Source: Xiphydria camelus (taxonomy: Eukaryota; Arthropoda; Insecta; Hymenoptera; Xiphydriidae). Taken from it: a stretch of DNA of 64,000 bases. Every line of letters starts with the position of its first letter. The first letter of the stretch is position 1. The notes under the pieces were generated by a model that was not told where the DNA came from, made no database searches, and worked only from the letters and a program-made list of their open reading frames with translations. Location: assembly GCA_963678675.1 (NCBI GenBank), contig OY783194.1, positions 23,042,278-23,106,277 of the forward strand, in the 5' to 3' direction. Below, piece after piece: positions 24,301-37,500 of the stretch. Position numbers and translations under genes: made by a program.

Positions 24301-27300
24301 CGATGTGAAAACGTTCACCTTGTTCTTCCGAATAGGCACCCATGCTATCGTTAGGGTTTCTCGAGTGTTATACTAAAAATAGTGAGAAATGCTTGAAAAT
24401 GATTGCATTCGGTAGATTGAAGTAAACAAAACATTCAGTTAAATTTTCAAGTCTTAAGAAGCTCGTTGCAAAGATTTTTGAATAACGAAATAACATGTAT
24501 TCTTATGGGTTATAACCAATAAACCGCGATATTTCTGAGAAAAATAGTGAAAAAATTCTGAAATTTTTTGAACAGCAAGTTTAATGAACTACAATCATCT
24601 ATACCAATTTTCACGTTTATTAAGAAGCCCGTTATTTTTTTATTAATTGTTCTTTATAAATTTAACCTTTGATAACTCAATGTGGCAACGTTGCATGACG
24701 TACAGATGCATGACCAGATGTTTTGGGCTCCATTTTTGAACTCACAGATACACACATACTACTGTACGTCAAACGTTGTCGCCGCATCGCACGAAGAACA
24801 TACTTTAGAGTGTTACTGCACTTCAGTGGACTAACTTTTAGCAGGGAAAAAGCCCCTGTACCGCTCGAGAAACCTTAAATTGATTCAAGTGAGCATGTAG
24901 CATATGCACTTTAAGGGACATTCTGCAACCCATGCGTTGAAAGTTACGAAGCACATTTAAAGATGAGTCTTTTGTAATTATCTGCTCTGTTGTTTCCGAG
25001 AAAACCATGGACCACAGCTGTAAAGCTGTTCCAGGAATTTCTTTCACAAGCGTTCAGTAGCCGTGGAGATTCCTAATTTTTGATAGAAAACGGCGGAAAC
25101 TTATTTGTACTCCTAACATATAAAATACGTTGTATCGCTACAAGTATGCATACCCTGACATGCACACTTACCACATAAGTGAAATGACACTTGCTTTCTT
25201 CTCGCTTGTCTCCACTGTTACTTCTCGAAACATGTATCTCCTTATGTATATAACACAGTCACACACAAAAAAATGGGGTATTCATTTGATGCGATATATG
25301 TTATCCGTAGTAATTTTGCCTCCTGTTTATGAATCCGGTGTTAAAATTTAGCTATCGCGTCACATTTTTTTTTAATCTCAAAAAACCATCAAGAGATCAT
25401 GATTTACAAAAAGTCAATGGACTTAAACCAAATTCGCTATAGGGGTTTTTTTGGGTCGCTGATCACGAATCTGAAGTCGGATTTCAAAAATTCAAGATGG
25501 CGGATCCAATTTGGCGGACGAGATTTTTTAAAATCGACGGATTCATGCCAAATTTGGTATTAGGGGTTTTTTTGGATCGCTGATCATGAATCTGAAGTCA
25601 GATTTAAAAAATTCAAGATGGCGGATCCAATATGGCGGACGAGATTTTCGAAAATTTTGAATTTTTGTAAATATAACTTTATATTGGTCATCAGCGACTG
25701 AAAAAAAACTCTATATCAAATTTGGCATGAATCTGTTGATTTTCGAAAATCTCATCCGCCATATTGGATCCGCCATCTTGAATTTTTGAAATCTGACTTC
25801 AAGTTCGTGATCAGCGACCCAAGAAACCCTTCTATACCAAATTTAGCATGAATCCGTCGATTTTCGAAAATCTCGTCCGCCATATTGGATTCGCCATCTT
25901 GAATTTTTGAAATCCGACTTCAGATTCGTGATCAGCGACCCAAAAAACCCCCCATTTAAAGAATTTGGTTTAAGTCCATTAACTTTTTGAAAATCATGAT
26001 CTCTGGCTGGTTTTTTGAGATTAAAACAAATGTGACGTGATAGCCAAATTTTGACACCGGATTCGTGATCAGGAGGCAAAATTACTACGGATAACATATA
26101 TCGCAACAAAAGTATGTACCCCACTTTTTTTGTGTGTGACTGTGCACAGTTTTTTGAGGTTAGAAAAAATTGTGACGTGATGGCCAAATTTTGACACCGG
26201 ATTCATGATCAGGAGGCAAAATTACTACGGATAACATATATCGCATGAAATGTATACCCCACTTTTTTTACTTGTATGACTGTATAATCATATAAGAACT
26301 TAAATACGGATTGATCATTGTGAAAGGCACAAAGCAAACTTTTTCAAAAATAAACGAATGATTTTATTATTTTTCGACATAAAGAAACAGAAGATTGTTG
26401 TAGAAATCAAGACTCAGAAAAAAGCTTTTTTTACTGACCGGTGATAATAATTGAAGTCTGAAATAGTGATAGCACAGTCCTACATTGAATTTTGATCAAG
26501 AGTCGTATCAAGTTATTCCTACAGATTTTTTGACGCTGAAAAACGACCTCGTATATACATAGATGAATCCTTCCTTCTTTTTATGGATGTAAAGTTTTGG
26601 TTTAACCCTCCGTGGTGACACGATCGTACAGTTCCGCGATGGTCACGTATGGGTCAAGTGGACACAACCGATTTTTAAATATAATAGCAATATGAACAAC
26701 ATCCGACCAATTTAGACCGATAAATTATAACACATTCTTCGAACATTGTAGAATATCTAGTTACCAGATTTATATACGTTAGAAATGAAATGATGACATA
26801 TTGCGAATATGATCACGTAGTCAAAATTAGTCTGTGACGTCTAGTATTAAAGATTTTTATCTTAATACTAGCAGCCCGTCCCGGCTTCGCACGGGTAGAT
26901 TGTGGATTGATTTTGTTCGTCCACCATTGTTTAAATACATTTTTAATACAAAACTTTTAGTATTTTTCCCGGGCTACGCAATGGTCATATTGGATTTGAC
27001 CTTGACCATGATCTTCAAGGTTATATCAAAGTCAAATTAATTTTTTTTATCGTTCAAATGTGTCCTTGACCATTTTTTTCATGTTACCTTTAAGCTAGGA
27101 ATCCACTACACTCGACTCGACTCGACTCGACACGACACGACTCGACACGACACGGTGACAAAAATTTGTGTGGTGTGTCCACTGGAATCGACGCGACACG
27201 ACTCGACGGTACTCGACGGTAGTGCTTCGTCCTTTTAAATTTTAACGTACAAGGATACATCGTGTATGGCTCTATAATGTTTCCAATTATTGCTTCTCTG

Positions 27301-28486
27301 TAACATCTATACAGATTTAAATTTACTATATATCTATTTATGTTTACTTGGTCTATTCAAGGCTTTTGAGATTTCTTCTCAAGCTTCGTTGCGTATATTT
27401 TGGTCTCTATATTTCAAATTATGTATATTTCACAGCATCTCATATGCTCTAACTTTATTAATGAGATCCTCCTCCATTCCTCTGCGAAATTAATGTAAAA
27501 TCTTCGAACTGCTCTTCTCAAATTTCCAAGCAAGACTGCCGCAAATCAGCTGTTCGCTCATCGGTCCATATCTCGATGTGCACGCAAACCGTGTCCACTA
27601 GGCTCGACTCGACTTGACTCGACGCGACAAATTTCTGGCCAGCCAGAAAAGTGTCGTGTCGAGTCGAGTCGAGTCGAGTCGTGTCGAGCCTAGTGGATTT
27701 CTACGCCATTTAAATACACGGAAAATCATGCGATCAGAAACGCGTCGTGTCGAGTCGCGTCGAGTCGCGTCGAGTCGTGTCGAGTCGAGTCGAGTCGAGT
27801 CGAGTGTAGTGGATTCCTAGCTTTATTGTCAGCGGAGGTCAAATTTAGGTCAAGTATAGTTCGACTTTTTGAACACCCTGTATAAGATTTACTAACTCAG
27901 AAACCTTCGCAGGCATGCGTCCAACCATTTCCCAACTTTTCATCGCAATCGGATGAACGGTTTAGGAAGGCATAATAATCATCAGTACCGGTACTTTTTG
28001 AACACCTTTTATAAGATTTACTAACTTAGAAACCTTCGCGGGCATGCGTCCAACCATTCCCCAAAGTTTCATCGCAATCGGATGAACGGTTTAGGAAGGC
28101 ATAATAATCATCCGTACCGGTACTTTTTGAACACCCTGTATAAGATTTACTAACTCAGAAACCTGCGCAGGCATGCGTCCAACCATTCCCCAAAGTTTCA
28201 TCGCAATCGGATGAACGGTTTAGGAAGGCATTTGATATTACCTTAAAGGTCATGGTCAAGGTCAAATCCAATACGACCACTGGGTAGCCAAGGGAAAATC
28301 CTTAAAGTTTTGTATTAAACATTTTTCTCTAAAATGTTTTCCCGTTGAGATAATCGGCCGCACCGGGACTTTTTGAACACCCTGTATAAGATTTACTAAC
28401 TCAGAAACCATCGCGGGCATGCGTCCAACCATTTCCCAAAATTTCATCGCAATCGGATGCACGGTTTAGGAAGGCATAAGAGACAT

Positions 28487-28517
<31 letters not shown>

Positions 28518-31500
28518 TTCATTTTTATATATATAGATTGCAAAAAAAATACCGTTTTTGCGATATTCAATTTGAATTTTCTTTAAAATCTAGTAGAATC
28601 GCTTGGTCCGATTTTTAATCGAGATTCAGTGTAGGATTGTGTAATCATTTGAAGGCGAATTTGAAGAAAATGTAAAACTTGTGTCGAAGAGAATTTGATA
28701 ATCGCGAATCGTGAAAGTGTTTCCATTTTTTAAATAGCGCGTCAGTTATGAATTATGTCGTTTTCGGATGACGACTTCAATTTGCCAACTTTCCGAACGT
28801 TTCGCTAGATATCGAGTTCTGGATTTGAGTTCGACCTGAAGACGGTTACCGAGAAGACTGAAGTTACCGGAAACGAATGGATGACTGAGACGGTGACCAG
28901 CATAGCTTACAAGGAAGAGCTCGCGGCAATGGTAAGAATTGAATTAACGGGATGAATCGTTAAGTGATCAAGTTTTGTAGGGTATTTTAGATGAGCTCTG
29001 TTCATTTAAAAGTTCTTTGAGATGGCATTATTTAAAACTTCAATGAATTCATTTGTGAAGAGTTCTAGCGGAGTTGACATTTCTCCATTCTTGTATTTTT
29101 ACGCGTAAGGGGGGAATACTTTAGACCCCGTATCCAGACTTGCAACCACGTCGTATCGCGAATCCCGTAGCGTAGCCACGTCGTGTCAGTCTGGACGGCA
29201 GAGCGAACTGCGCAGCGTAACGTCGTTACGTCCTGGTCGACATTCCGTCGCCTGTCGGTATATCACCGAGACATCAAAGAGATGTTATGCGACGCCACTG
29301 AAGAAGTTTGGACAATCAAGTCAATTTCAGTCGGAATGAATTGGTATTATCGTATTTCATTGAATGGAACTAATGCAATGGGAATCACAATTGGTATATA
29401 AATGGATAAATAAAAATGCGAATACACCTGAGTAGGCCAAATTCAATAAGAATGAATTCATAGGAAATATTGAAATCTGAAAAACCTCGTTTGTCATGAA
29501 ATATTTCTCTTACGTTAAATTAAACGTCTTCTTTTTCCTCTTCACTATTTCGTCCAGGATAGAGCAGATTATTTTCTATTTCCACGTAGATGACATATTC
29601 CAAATCAATTCTATATAAAGGTAAATGGGGCCCGGAGCAATTTATTCCAATTTGAAAAAATGAATCGGGAAGTATTGTAATATTTGAATCGGAAATTTGC
29701 AAGACAACAATCGGTTTTCTTCCGCTTTCTTTGGCTCTAATCGAATTCAATCGGACCCTTTAAGCAGGATATACTAATCGAGTCATAGTCTTCGCGAAAT
29801 CCGTCGATATGACGTAGATTCGCCAGAAGGGTGAGAAAATCGGAACGTCGTGATGCCTCGTTTTTATGAGCGAGTGTACCTAAGCTATTTGTCGTGGCGT
29901 GTGGATATTATTTCGTATGGGAGAATGCGGGTGAAACTCTCGTTCCCTCGTCGACGAATGTCGACAGGACGAATGAAAACCGCGTTTCAGGTCTGGTTGG
30001 CGGTATTTCAGAGGTGCGAGTGAAACACGCGTTTCTCTGAGCGTGTACGTGAATTCCTTTGAGAGGGCGAGTAATACCCTCGTTCTCTCGTCGGTGTTCA
30101 AGGGTGCGAGTGAAACCCGCGTTTCCTTGTCGTCGTGGGTGTGTGTGTGCCTCCGAGGGGGCGAGTAAATATTGGATTGTTCGAAAAGTAATATCGTTTT
30201 TTTTTCTTTCGTAAAATTTCAAAGTGATTTATTAATATAAATAACAAACGTCAATCAATTATAGTATATTGACTATTTTGTTGGATGACCTTTCCCCATC
30301 TATTAGGCAGCTGCATAATTCTGCGTTCGAAGAAAGTTTGGTCTTTAGAGGCAAAACAACTGAATCAACTGATTTTTGATAGCCTTATCTGAATCGAGTA
30401 TCTTTCCATTTAATGTTTCTCGAGCGTTATACTAAAAATAGTGAGAAATGCTTGAAAATGATTGCATTCGGTAGATTGAAGTAAAAAAAAAATTCAGTTA
30501 AATTTTCAAGTCTTTTAAGAAGCTCGTTGCAAAGATTTTTGAATAACAAAATAACATGTGTTCTTATGGGTTATAACCAGTAAACCGCGATATTTCTGAG
30601 AAAAATAGTGAAAAAATTCTGAAATTTTTTGAACAGCAAATTTAATGAACTAAAATTATCTATACCAATTTTCACGTTCATTAAGAAGCCCGTTATTTTC
30701 TTATTAATTGTTCTTTATAAATTTAACCTTTGATAAGTCAATGTGGCAACGTTGCATGACGTACAGATGCATGACCAGATGTTTTGGGGCTCCATTTTTG
30801 AACTCACAGATACACACATGCTACTGTATGTCAAACATTGTTGCCACGTCGCACGAAGAACATACTTTAGAGTGTTACTGTATTTCAGTGGACTAACTTT
30901 TAGCAGGGAAAAAGCCCCTGTACCGCTCGAGAAACCTTAAATGGTCTTGAAGAGAACGGAATAGATAGTAATCTGATGGTGCAAGGCCTGGGCTATACGG
31001 TGGACGAGGCATTACATCCCAGTTTAGCTCCAACAATTTTTGGCGAGTGACCAAAGATGTGTGTGGTCTGGCGTTATTGTGATGGAAAATAACGACTTCA
31101 CTACTTGCCAGCTTTGGCCGTTTTTTCTTCACTTCTTGATTTAATTGCATCAGCTGATGAGAGACAATACACGTCTGAATTGATAGTTTGGTTCCTTTGG
31201 ATGACTGTATTAATAATGGACACAATTTTTGACTTAGGTTGGTTTTCCAAATACATATTGTGATTCGAAACAAAAGTATAAAGGTCGGCTTTGTAGAACT
31301 TGATTTAAGGCAGCTGGAAGAGATCTGAGGAACTTATTTGCGTTTATCCATAATGACTTTAAGTCATGAGTATTCATCTTTCTCGAACGAATTTGTTTTA
31401 CGCTAATTTTATTATATTTAACTCTTAGACTCTCTATTATAATCGCATACGGATATCGCTGATTGTAGGACTTTTTTCCCCTGGAAAATCATTGTTTTTA

Positions 31501-34500
31501 CATTGTTACTACTCAATGAAGAATGCGTACCTATGTCCGTTTCCATTACTAATTTACATAAGAATTTATATAAACAAAATTCAAGCAAGTACCGATATTT
31601 TCCACAGGAAGATCTAGGTACTTTATCTAACTTTTGAAAATTTGCACTTTAATATTTAAAATGATGATACCTTTTCTTTTTAAACTTCGAAGATTTTAAT
31701 ACAATTTTTTAGAAATACTTGAAACTATATGAAATTTTCCGAACAATATTTGACATTTTAGGTGGCTTTCTGAAAAATATCTGAAATTTTATGCAGATTT
31801 TTGAGAAATTTTTACATTAGGATACTAGTCAATGATGCGTATATCCGTTTGCATTACTAATTTACACAAGAATTTATATAAACAAAGTTCTAGCGAGACA
31901 CCGGGATTTTCCATAGGATGATCTACTTTATCCACATTTTGCTGAAGTAATATTATTTATTATTAGCGAACACACTTTGATTTATTTGATACATAAGCAT
32001 CTTGGTCAATGACCTGAGGATGTCATTCCGCCTGTTCAGATTATTAACTCCGTTCCCGTTTTAAAATGATCTGACTCTCAAAACTCAGATCGGTAAAACA
32101 GTGTTTTGTCAATAAGACAGTCACGTTTATCTTATTTTATCGTAGCTCTCAGCTCTTTATCATTAGAATCAAATTACTGACTTAACTTTACAGGTAGATG
32201 TTTGGCAATAATAGCAAAAGTTACAATCAACTGGTACCAGAGAAAAGCACATATCTTTTCATTGTCATTGAGAAACTTTGGAACTTGTTACTATGCAAGA
32301 AAACATCGGAAGTCCTTGCTGTCATCGATGTGACTTACGATGTTTCCTTGCATAGCAACGAATTACGGACCCTTTACAATGATAGTGAAAAGATTCGTGC
32401 TTTTATTCAGGTACCGGTTGCTGAATAGCTCCGAAGAATACGAATTTCAAAATGTGCTTTTAAAATTTTATATTGCAGATATTTTATCGAGCTTTTTTTT
32501 TAAAGAATAGAACTCTGAAAGAGTTCAACGACGTATTTTTCACCTTCTTATTCTAAAATCGACGCGTAAGAATACTCAAGAGCTCTTCCTGATAAGACTG
32601 ACAATAAGTGCTCTTACGATAAATTCAGTGTTCTTTAAGATACGTTTGAGAGTTCTTTGGGCTGTTTAGAAAGTTTCTTATCTCTCCTTTACCCCGGCAC
32701 GCCATTGATTTCACTTTTCTTTTATCAAATATTCGAATTATCAAAACAAGTCGACGTCAGTTGCCATTAAAAATAAACCTTTCTGTTACGAGATATTTTT
32801 TTCTGTTATAATGCCGATACTTACGCAAAATACGTAACCGAAAATTTAAACTTGCATCGCAGCATACCTCTCAATTTTAACCGCCTCTGTCTAAAATCGG
32901 ATTCCCTTTCAGGCATCTCCTCACAGTGACTCGAAGAAGCGCCGATTGGGAAGCCCCACGAGGCAAGAGTTTGAGTCGGCCGTGATAAACCTGTACAAAT
33001 GGCTGGACTATGTCGACCTTGAATTAGGCCGTTCCGAAGGCGTCTTCGACGAGCTGAGCGTCGAGGAAAAGCGGGTCGTCTACGAGGAGAGCGTCGCCGA
33101 CATAGAGTCGCGTCGGAGCGATTACGAGAAGATCCTGGAGTTGGGAAAGCGGCTGATCCAGGAGATCAAAGAGGAAAACGAGCCGACCGACGAGGAGGAG
33201 CAGAAAATTAAAGAGCTTCAAGACTGCTGGACGGCTACGAACAATCAATTGCAGCAGATCAAAGACAGAATTGACTTCTTATCGAAGCTCAAGCTGTACC
33301 AGAGCGAATTGGCTAGTTTACAGTTGATGCTCGACGGATATTCCAAGTGGTTCGAAGCTAATCAAGGGAATAATCAGATAGAGCTGTTCAGGGTGAGTTT
33401 TTTCAGTTACATATCCAGTGGAATAATTTGCACGATTTTTCCGTGAACTGTAATTCGAAGTATTACCGCGTGATAAAATGTCATTACGGTTTTACTGAAT
33501 AAGAATTTCGCTTTCAGGTGAAAATGAAATCGATGAAGTCCCACGAAGATCGCATCAAGAAGTTGTCGCTGAAAGCTACGGAATTGATTGAAAGCAAAGG
33601 TGCGGGTGACGACAAGAAAGCCATCAACGAGGAAACTGAAAAGTTCGCGACTCATTGGGACGAGTTGTATAAAAAGTAAGATCGATTTTTCAATACGCTG
33701 AAACAATATATAAATGATAAAAATTTTTAGTGGTAGGTGCTTCTAAAAAACATTCACACTCAGCCACTAGATACGTATATACACTACGCAACAAAATTGT
33801 CGCAACAACTTATTTTACTCTAAAAATTGTCAAACTTCGGAAGCCCGTAGCACAGCGAAAAATCATCGTATCCCTATCTTTCTTTCTTTTTTTAAATTAA
33901 AGCTTAAAATCTCAGCTTTACTATCCCAAAGTTTATTTTTCGATTTAAAGCATCGAGAGATTAAGTGACCCTGAAAATCAAGGTCATCTTTTGAAACTTA
34001 AAAATTTGCAAAGTTTGCGCATTGACACGGAGTTACAAAATTTTTTTTGTCAAATGCTGATCACAGAAAATGAAAGTTCAACTCTTTACCTTTAATTTAA
34101 AAAAACATTTTTACTTTCCGATTTTTCTACGCCATTCTACGGCGTTTTAAATAAAAAAAACTGAAAATCCCGTTTTTTTCCCCGGAAAATATCGCCAGCA
34201 TTAGCATTACCCGATACGTATCGCGAGGAGGTTGCTCTGGTCGGACTTTACGCATCATCCTTTTCGGCGACCTCTAACTTCGAAACAAAAATTTATAAGT
34301 TCAAAAAAAATTACGCAATTGATGTTCAGTTGAGTAATACTCCCAAAAACCGGGATTTTCAGTTTTTTTTTTATTTAAAACGCTGTAGAATTGCGTAGAA
34401 AAATCGGAAAGTAAAAATGTTTTTTTAAATTAAAGGTAAAAAGTTGAACTTTCATTTCCTGTGATCAGAATTAAACAAACAAATTTTGTAATTTCGTGTC

Positions 34501-37500
34501 AATACGCAAACTTTGCAAATTTTTAAGTTTCAAAAGATGACCTTGATTTTCAGGGTCACTTAATCTCTCGGTGCTCTAAATCGAAAAATAAACTTTGGGA
34601 TAGTAAAGCTGAGATTTTAAGCTTTAATTTTAAAAAAAAGGGATACGATGATTTTTCGCAGTGCTACGGGCTTCCGAAGTTTGACAATTTTTAGAGTAAA
34701 ATAAGTTGTGCGATAATTTTGTTGCATAGTGTGTCATATTTATTCTTCTTTCGCGCAGATTGACGAACCGTTTAACCGAGCTGAGCAATGCCATCGATAA
34801 AACGCCGCCGAAACGCTACAACGACACGATAGCGAATCTCCTCTCCTTCATAAACAACGTGGAGGGAGTGTTGCTCTCCGAGCACGCGGTCATGTCCGAC
34901 GCGAAGACCATGGAGGAGCAATTGAAGAAGTTCAACGAGCTCCAGAACTCCCTGAGACAGCAAGAGGATCACTTCAATTACGTGAACGCCACGGGCCAGG
35001 AGCTGATCGCCAAAATGAACGGCGATTCTCAGGGGCAGAGATTCAAAGACGAATTGCAGGATCTCAATACCAAGTGGAGCGACATTCCCATTATCTTGGA
35101 GGAGCGGCAGCAGAAACTTCTGAAGGGTACGCGCACACATGTCTCTTGTATCGAGTAAACTCTGAGAGCCGTTTCACACTGGGATTCCGGAATCGGATTC
35201 CGGAATCCGATTCTAGAATCGGACCCTTGTCGAGCATGCATCTTGACGAAATCTTTTCACACTGGGATTCGAAAGAATTTAGGTCCGATTCCGCCGGCGG
35301 ACGAATCGGGGAAGAATTTCCTTTCTCGTCGAGAATCGGAGGCAAATTCAGTCGCTCGCTGCTCTTCTCTTTGAAAATCGTGTGCTTATATGAGTGCCTT
35401 TTCACACTGGGATTCCGGAATCGCATTCCGGAATCCGATTCAGTGAATACCGGAAGAATTTGTTGCGCGTTCTACTGAGATTCTGGAATCGCGTTCCAGA
35501 ATTAGAACGGTTTTATACTGGGATTCCGGAATCGCACCGGAATGCGCAACAAATTCTTCTCGAATTCCGGAATGCGATTCTAGAATCTCAGTAGAATGCG
35601 CAACAAATTCTTCTCGAATACCGGAATGCGATTCCAGAATCTCAGTGGAATGCGCAACAAATTCTTCTGGCATTCACTGAATCGGATTCCAGAACGCGAT
35701 TCCGGAATCTGAGTGTGAAACGGCTCTAAAGAATACGTCCGATATTTTTAATATAGTGTCACCGATGTACTACTATTGCAGGGCTGACTTGGTCATTTTT
35801 TGAATGATTGGTCATTTTTTTCAATTAAGGGGTTACGCCTAGTCAGAATTTTCGAAAAAATCGATTTTTCGTTTTCGACGGATTCTTAAAGTATAACCTT
35901 TCAAAATTATTCTCTGAAAATTGCAAGTCGACCCGTTCAAAATTGAGCGAGTTACGGTCGTTTTTATAGTTACGTTGTGCGATCCGCGATCCGCGCGACG
36001 CAAGTATGACGGAGTTAAACGCGTTTTTCTCGAAACGGCTCTTTCAAAATCTGTGACCACGATATCTCAAGAACGAGTGGACCGATTTACTTGAAATTTT
36101 GAATACTTTTTTTTTATATCAAAAGGCAGTCCTTAATCGAAGGATTTTTTTTTCGATGCATACTTTTTTTTATATCAAAGAAAATGAAGTGATTTTTTTC
36201 ACCGAAACTTAGACTTTCACTTTCGATCGCCGATCATTTTTTCAAAAATTAATATTTTATCAAATCCTTCGATTAAGGACTGGATAATACGATACAAAAA
36301 CGTAATTTATTTGGTTTTTTTGATGTCAGATGATTGGTGTGGAAGTTACAGTGGTCACCGCGGAAAGCCTTTTTTGAACAGTGGTCCGGGAAATTCATTA
36401 TATTTGCCACATTTGTGAATTTTTTCCAATAAAAAAATTATGAAACATAGTCAAAGATGTACCCTTTACTATGAAAAAAAAACAGTTCGAAACCTGCAAT
36501 CATTTTCCCAAAAAAAAAATTCACAAAATCACGCCTTTTTTCCAGCCACCAACAAGGCGTAACCCCTTAAGTCCGTAGAAAGTCATTAAAAGTCATTATT
36601 TTGAAGATTTCGCCCCTTGAGTCGTTAAACAATTGCACGACACCTTCCCACCAAATAAATTATTTTTTTCAATTTAACTTCCCTAAAACTTCACCGAATT
36701 TATTTCAAGCACCATTAGACAGCTTTTTCTTATCCCTCCATAATGCTCAAATGAGGAAACATTGGTCACTTTTCGATCATTTTTTTCATATAAGAAGTCA
36801 TTAAAATCCATTATTCTTGAACATCTGACTGGATGAGAGCTCTGCCATAGCCATTATTCGGCGAGGTAACAATGCCTCTCTTCCCAAAGATCAAGTGATA
36901 TAAATCCTTCATGCGTTTCACAAGTTAGAATAGTGCATTTTCTCATCGTCCGTAATATAAAATTCAAGCTTTTTCTGTAGTTTCTAAACGTCGCCCATAT
37001 TTCTACAAAACGCTACGCTTTCATTTTTCAGATATCGATTCACTGAAAGCATTCAACGACGAGCTTCGAAGCTTCGAGGATTGGCTGGAGAAGTCGTTGA
37101 GGTTCCTCGAAGAGATAGCCGAGGACGCCCTCGTCAACGACGTGGAAACGACGGAATTCAAGCTGGAGCAAATTCGCTCACTCAAGCGGGACATAGACAG
37201 AACCAAACCGCGGATAGAGGGTCTTCAGATAGCTACCAACAAACTGTTGGAGAGCTCGGAGCCCAAGTTCTCGCATGTGCTGAACAACAAACTGGGAACG
37301 ATTTCTCACAAGTGGCAAGCCATCGTTGACGGGGTGAAGACACAGGGAGATAAGTACGAGAACGCCTTGAGAAAGAACGACGAGGTGAGAGATTGAAACT
37401 GCCATAAGTATGTCGAACTTTTTAACTTCTATCCGCCGAAACCTACGATTGCCTCGTTTTCCATTAAGGAGGTTCGACTATCAGACGAAAACCAACTTAC

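Noticed and set aside
27614..27820. Serine/arginine-rich open frame
   Set aside because: A direct translation of cgagt pentamer arrays in the TTA element.
27864..28490. Regular spaced repeats as a possible CRISPR array
   Set aside because: Units are long contiguous tandem copies without unique spacers, in an insect genome.
32198..32428. 76-codon open frame with acceptor-like and donor-like borders in intron 10
   Set aside because: No recognised similarity, the upstream frame stops at once, and including it is not needed for Dys phase. Probably chance.
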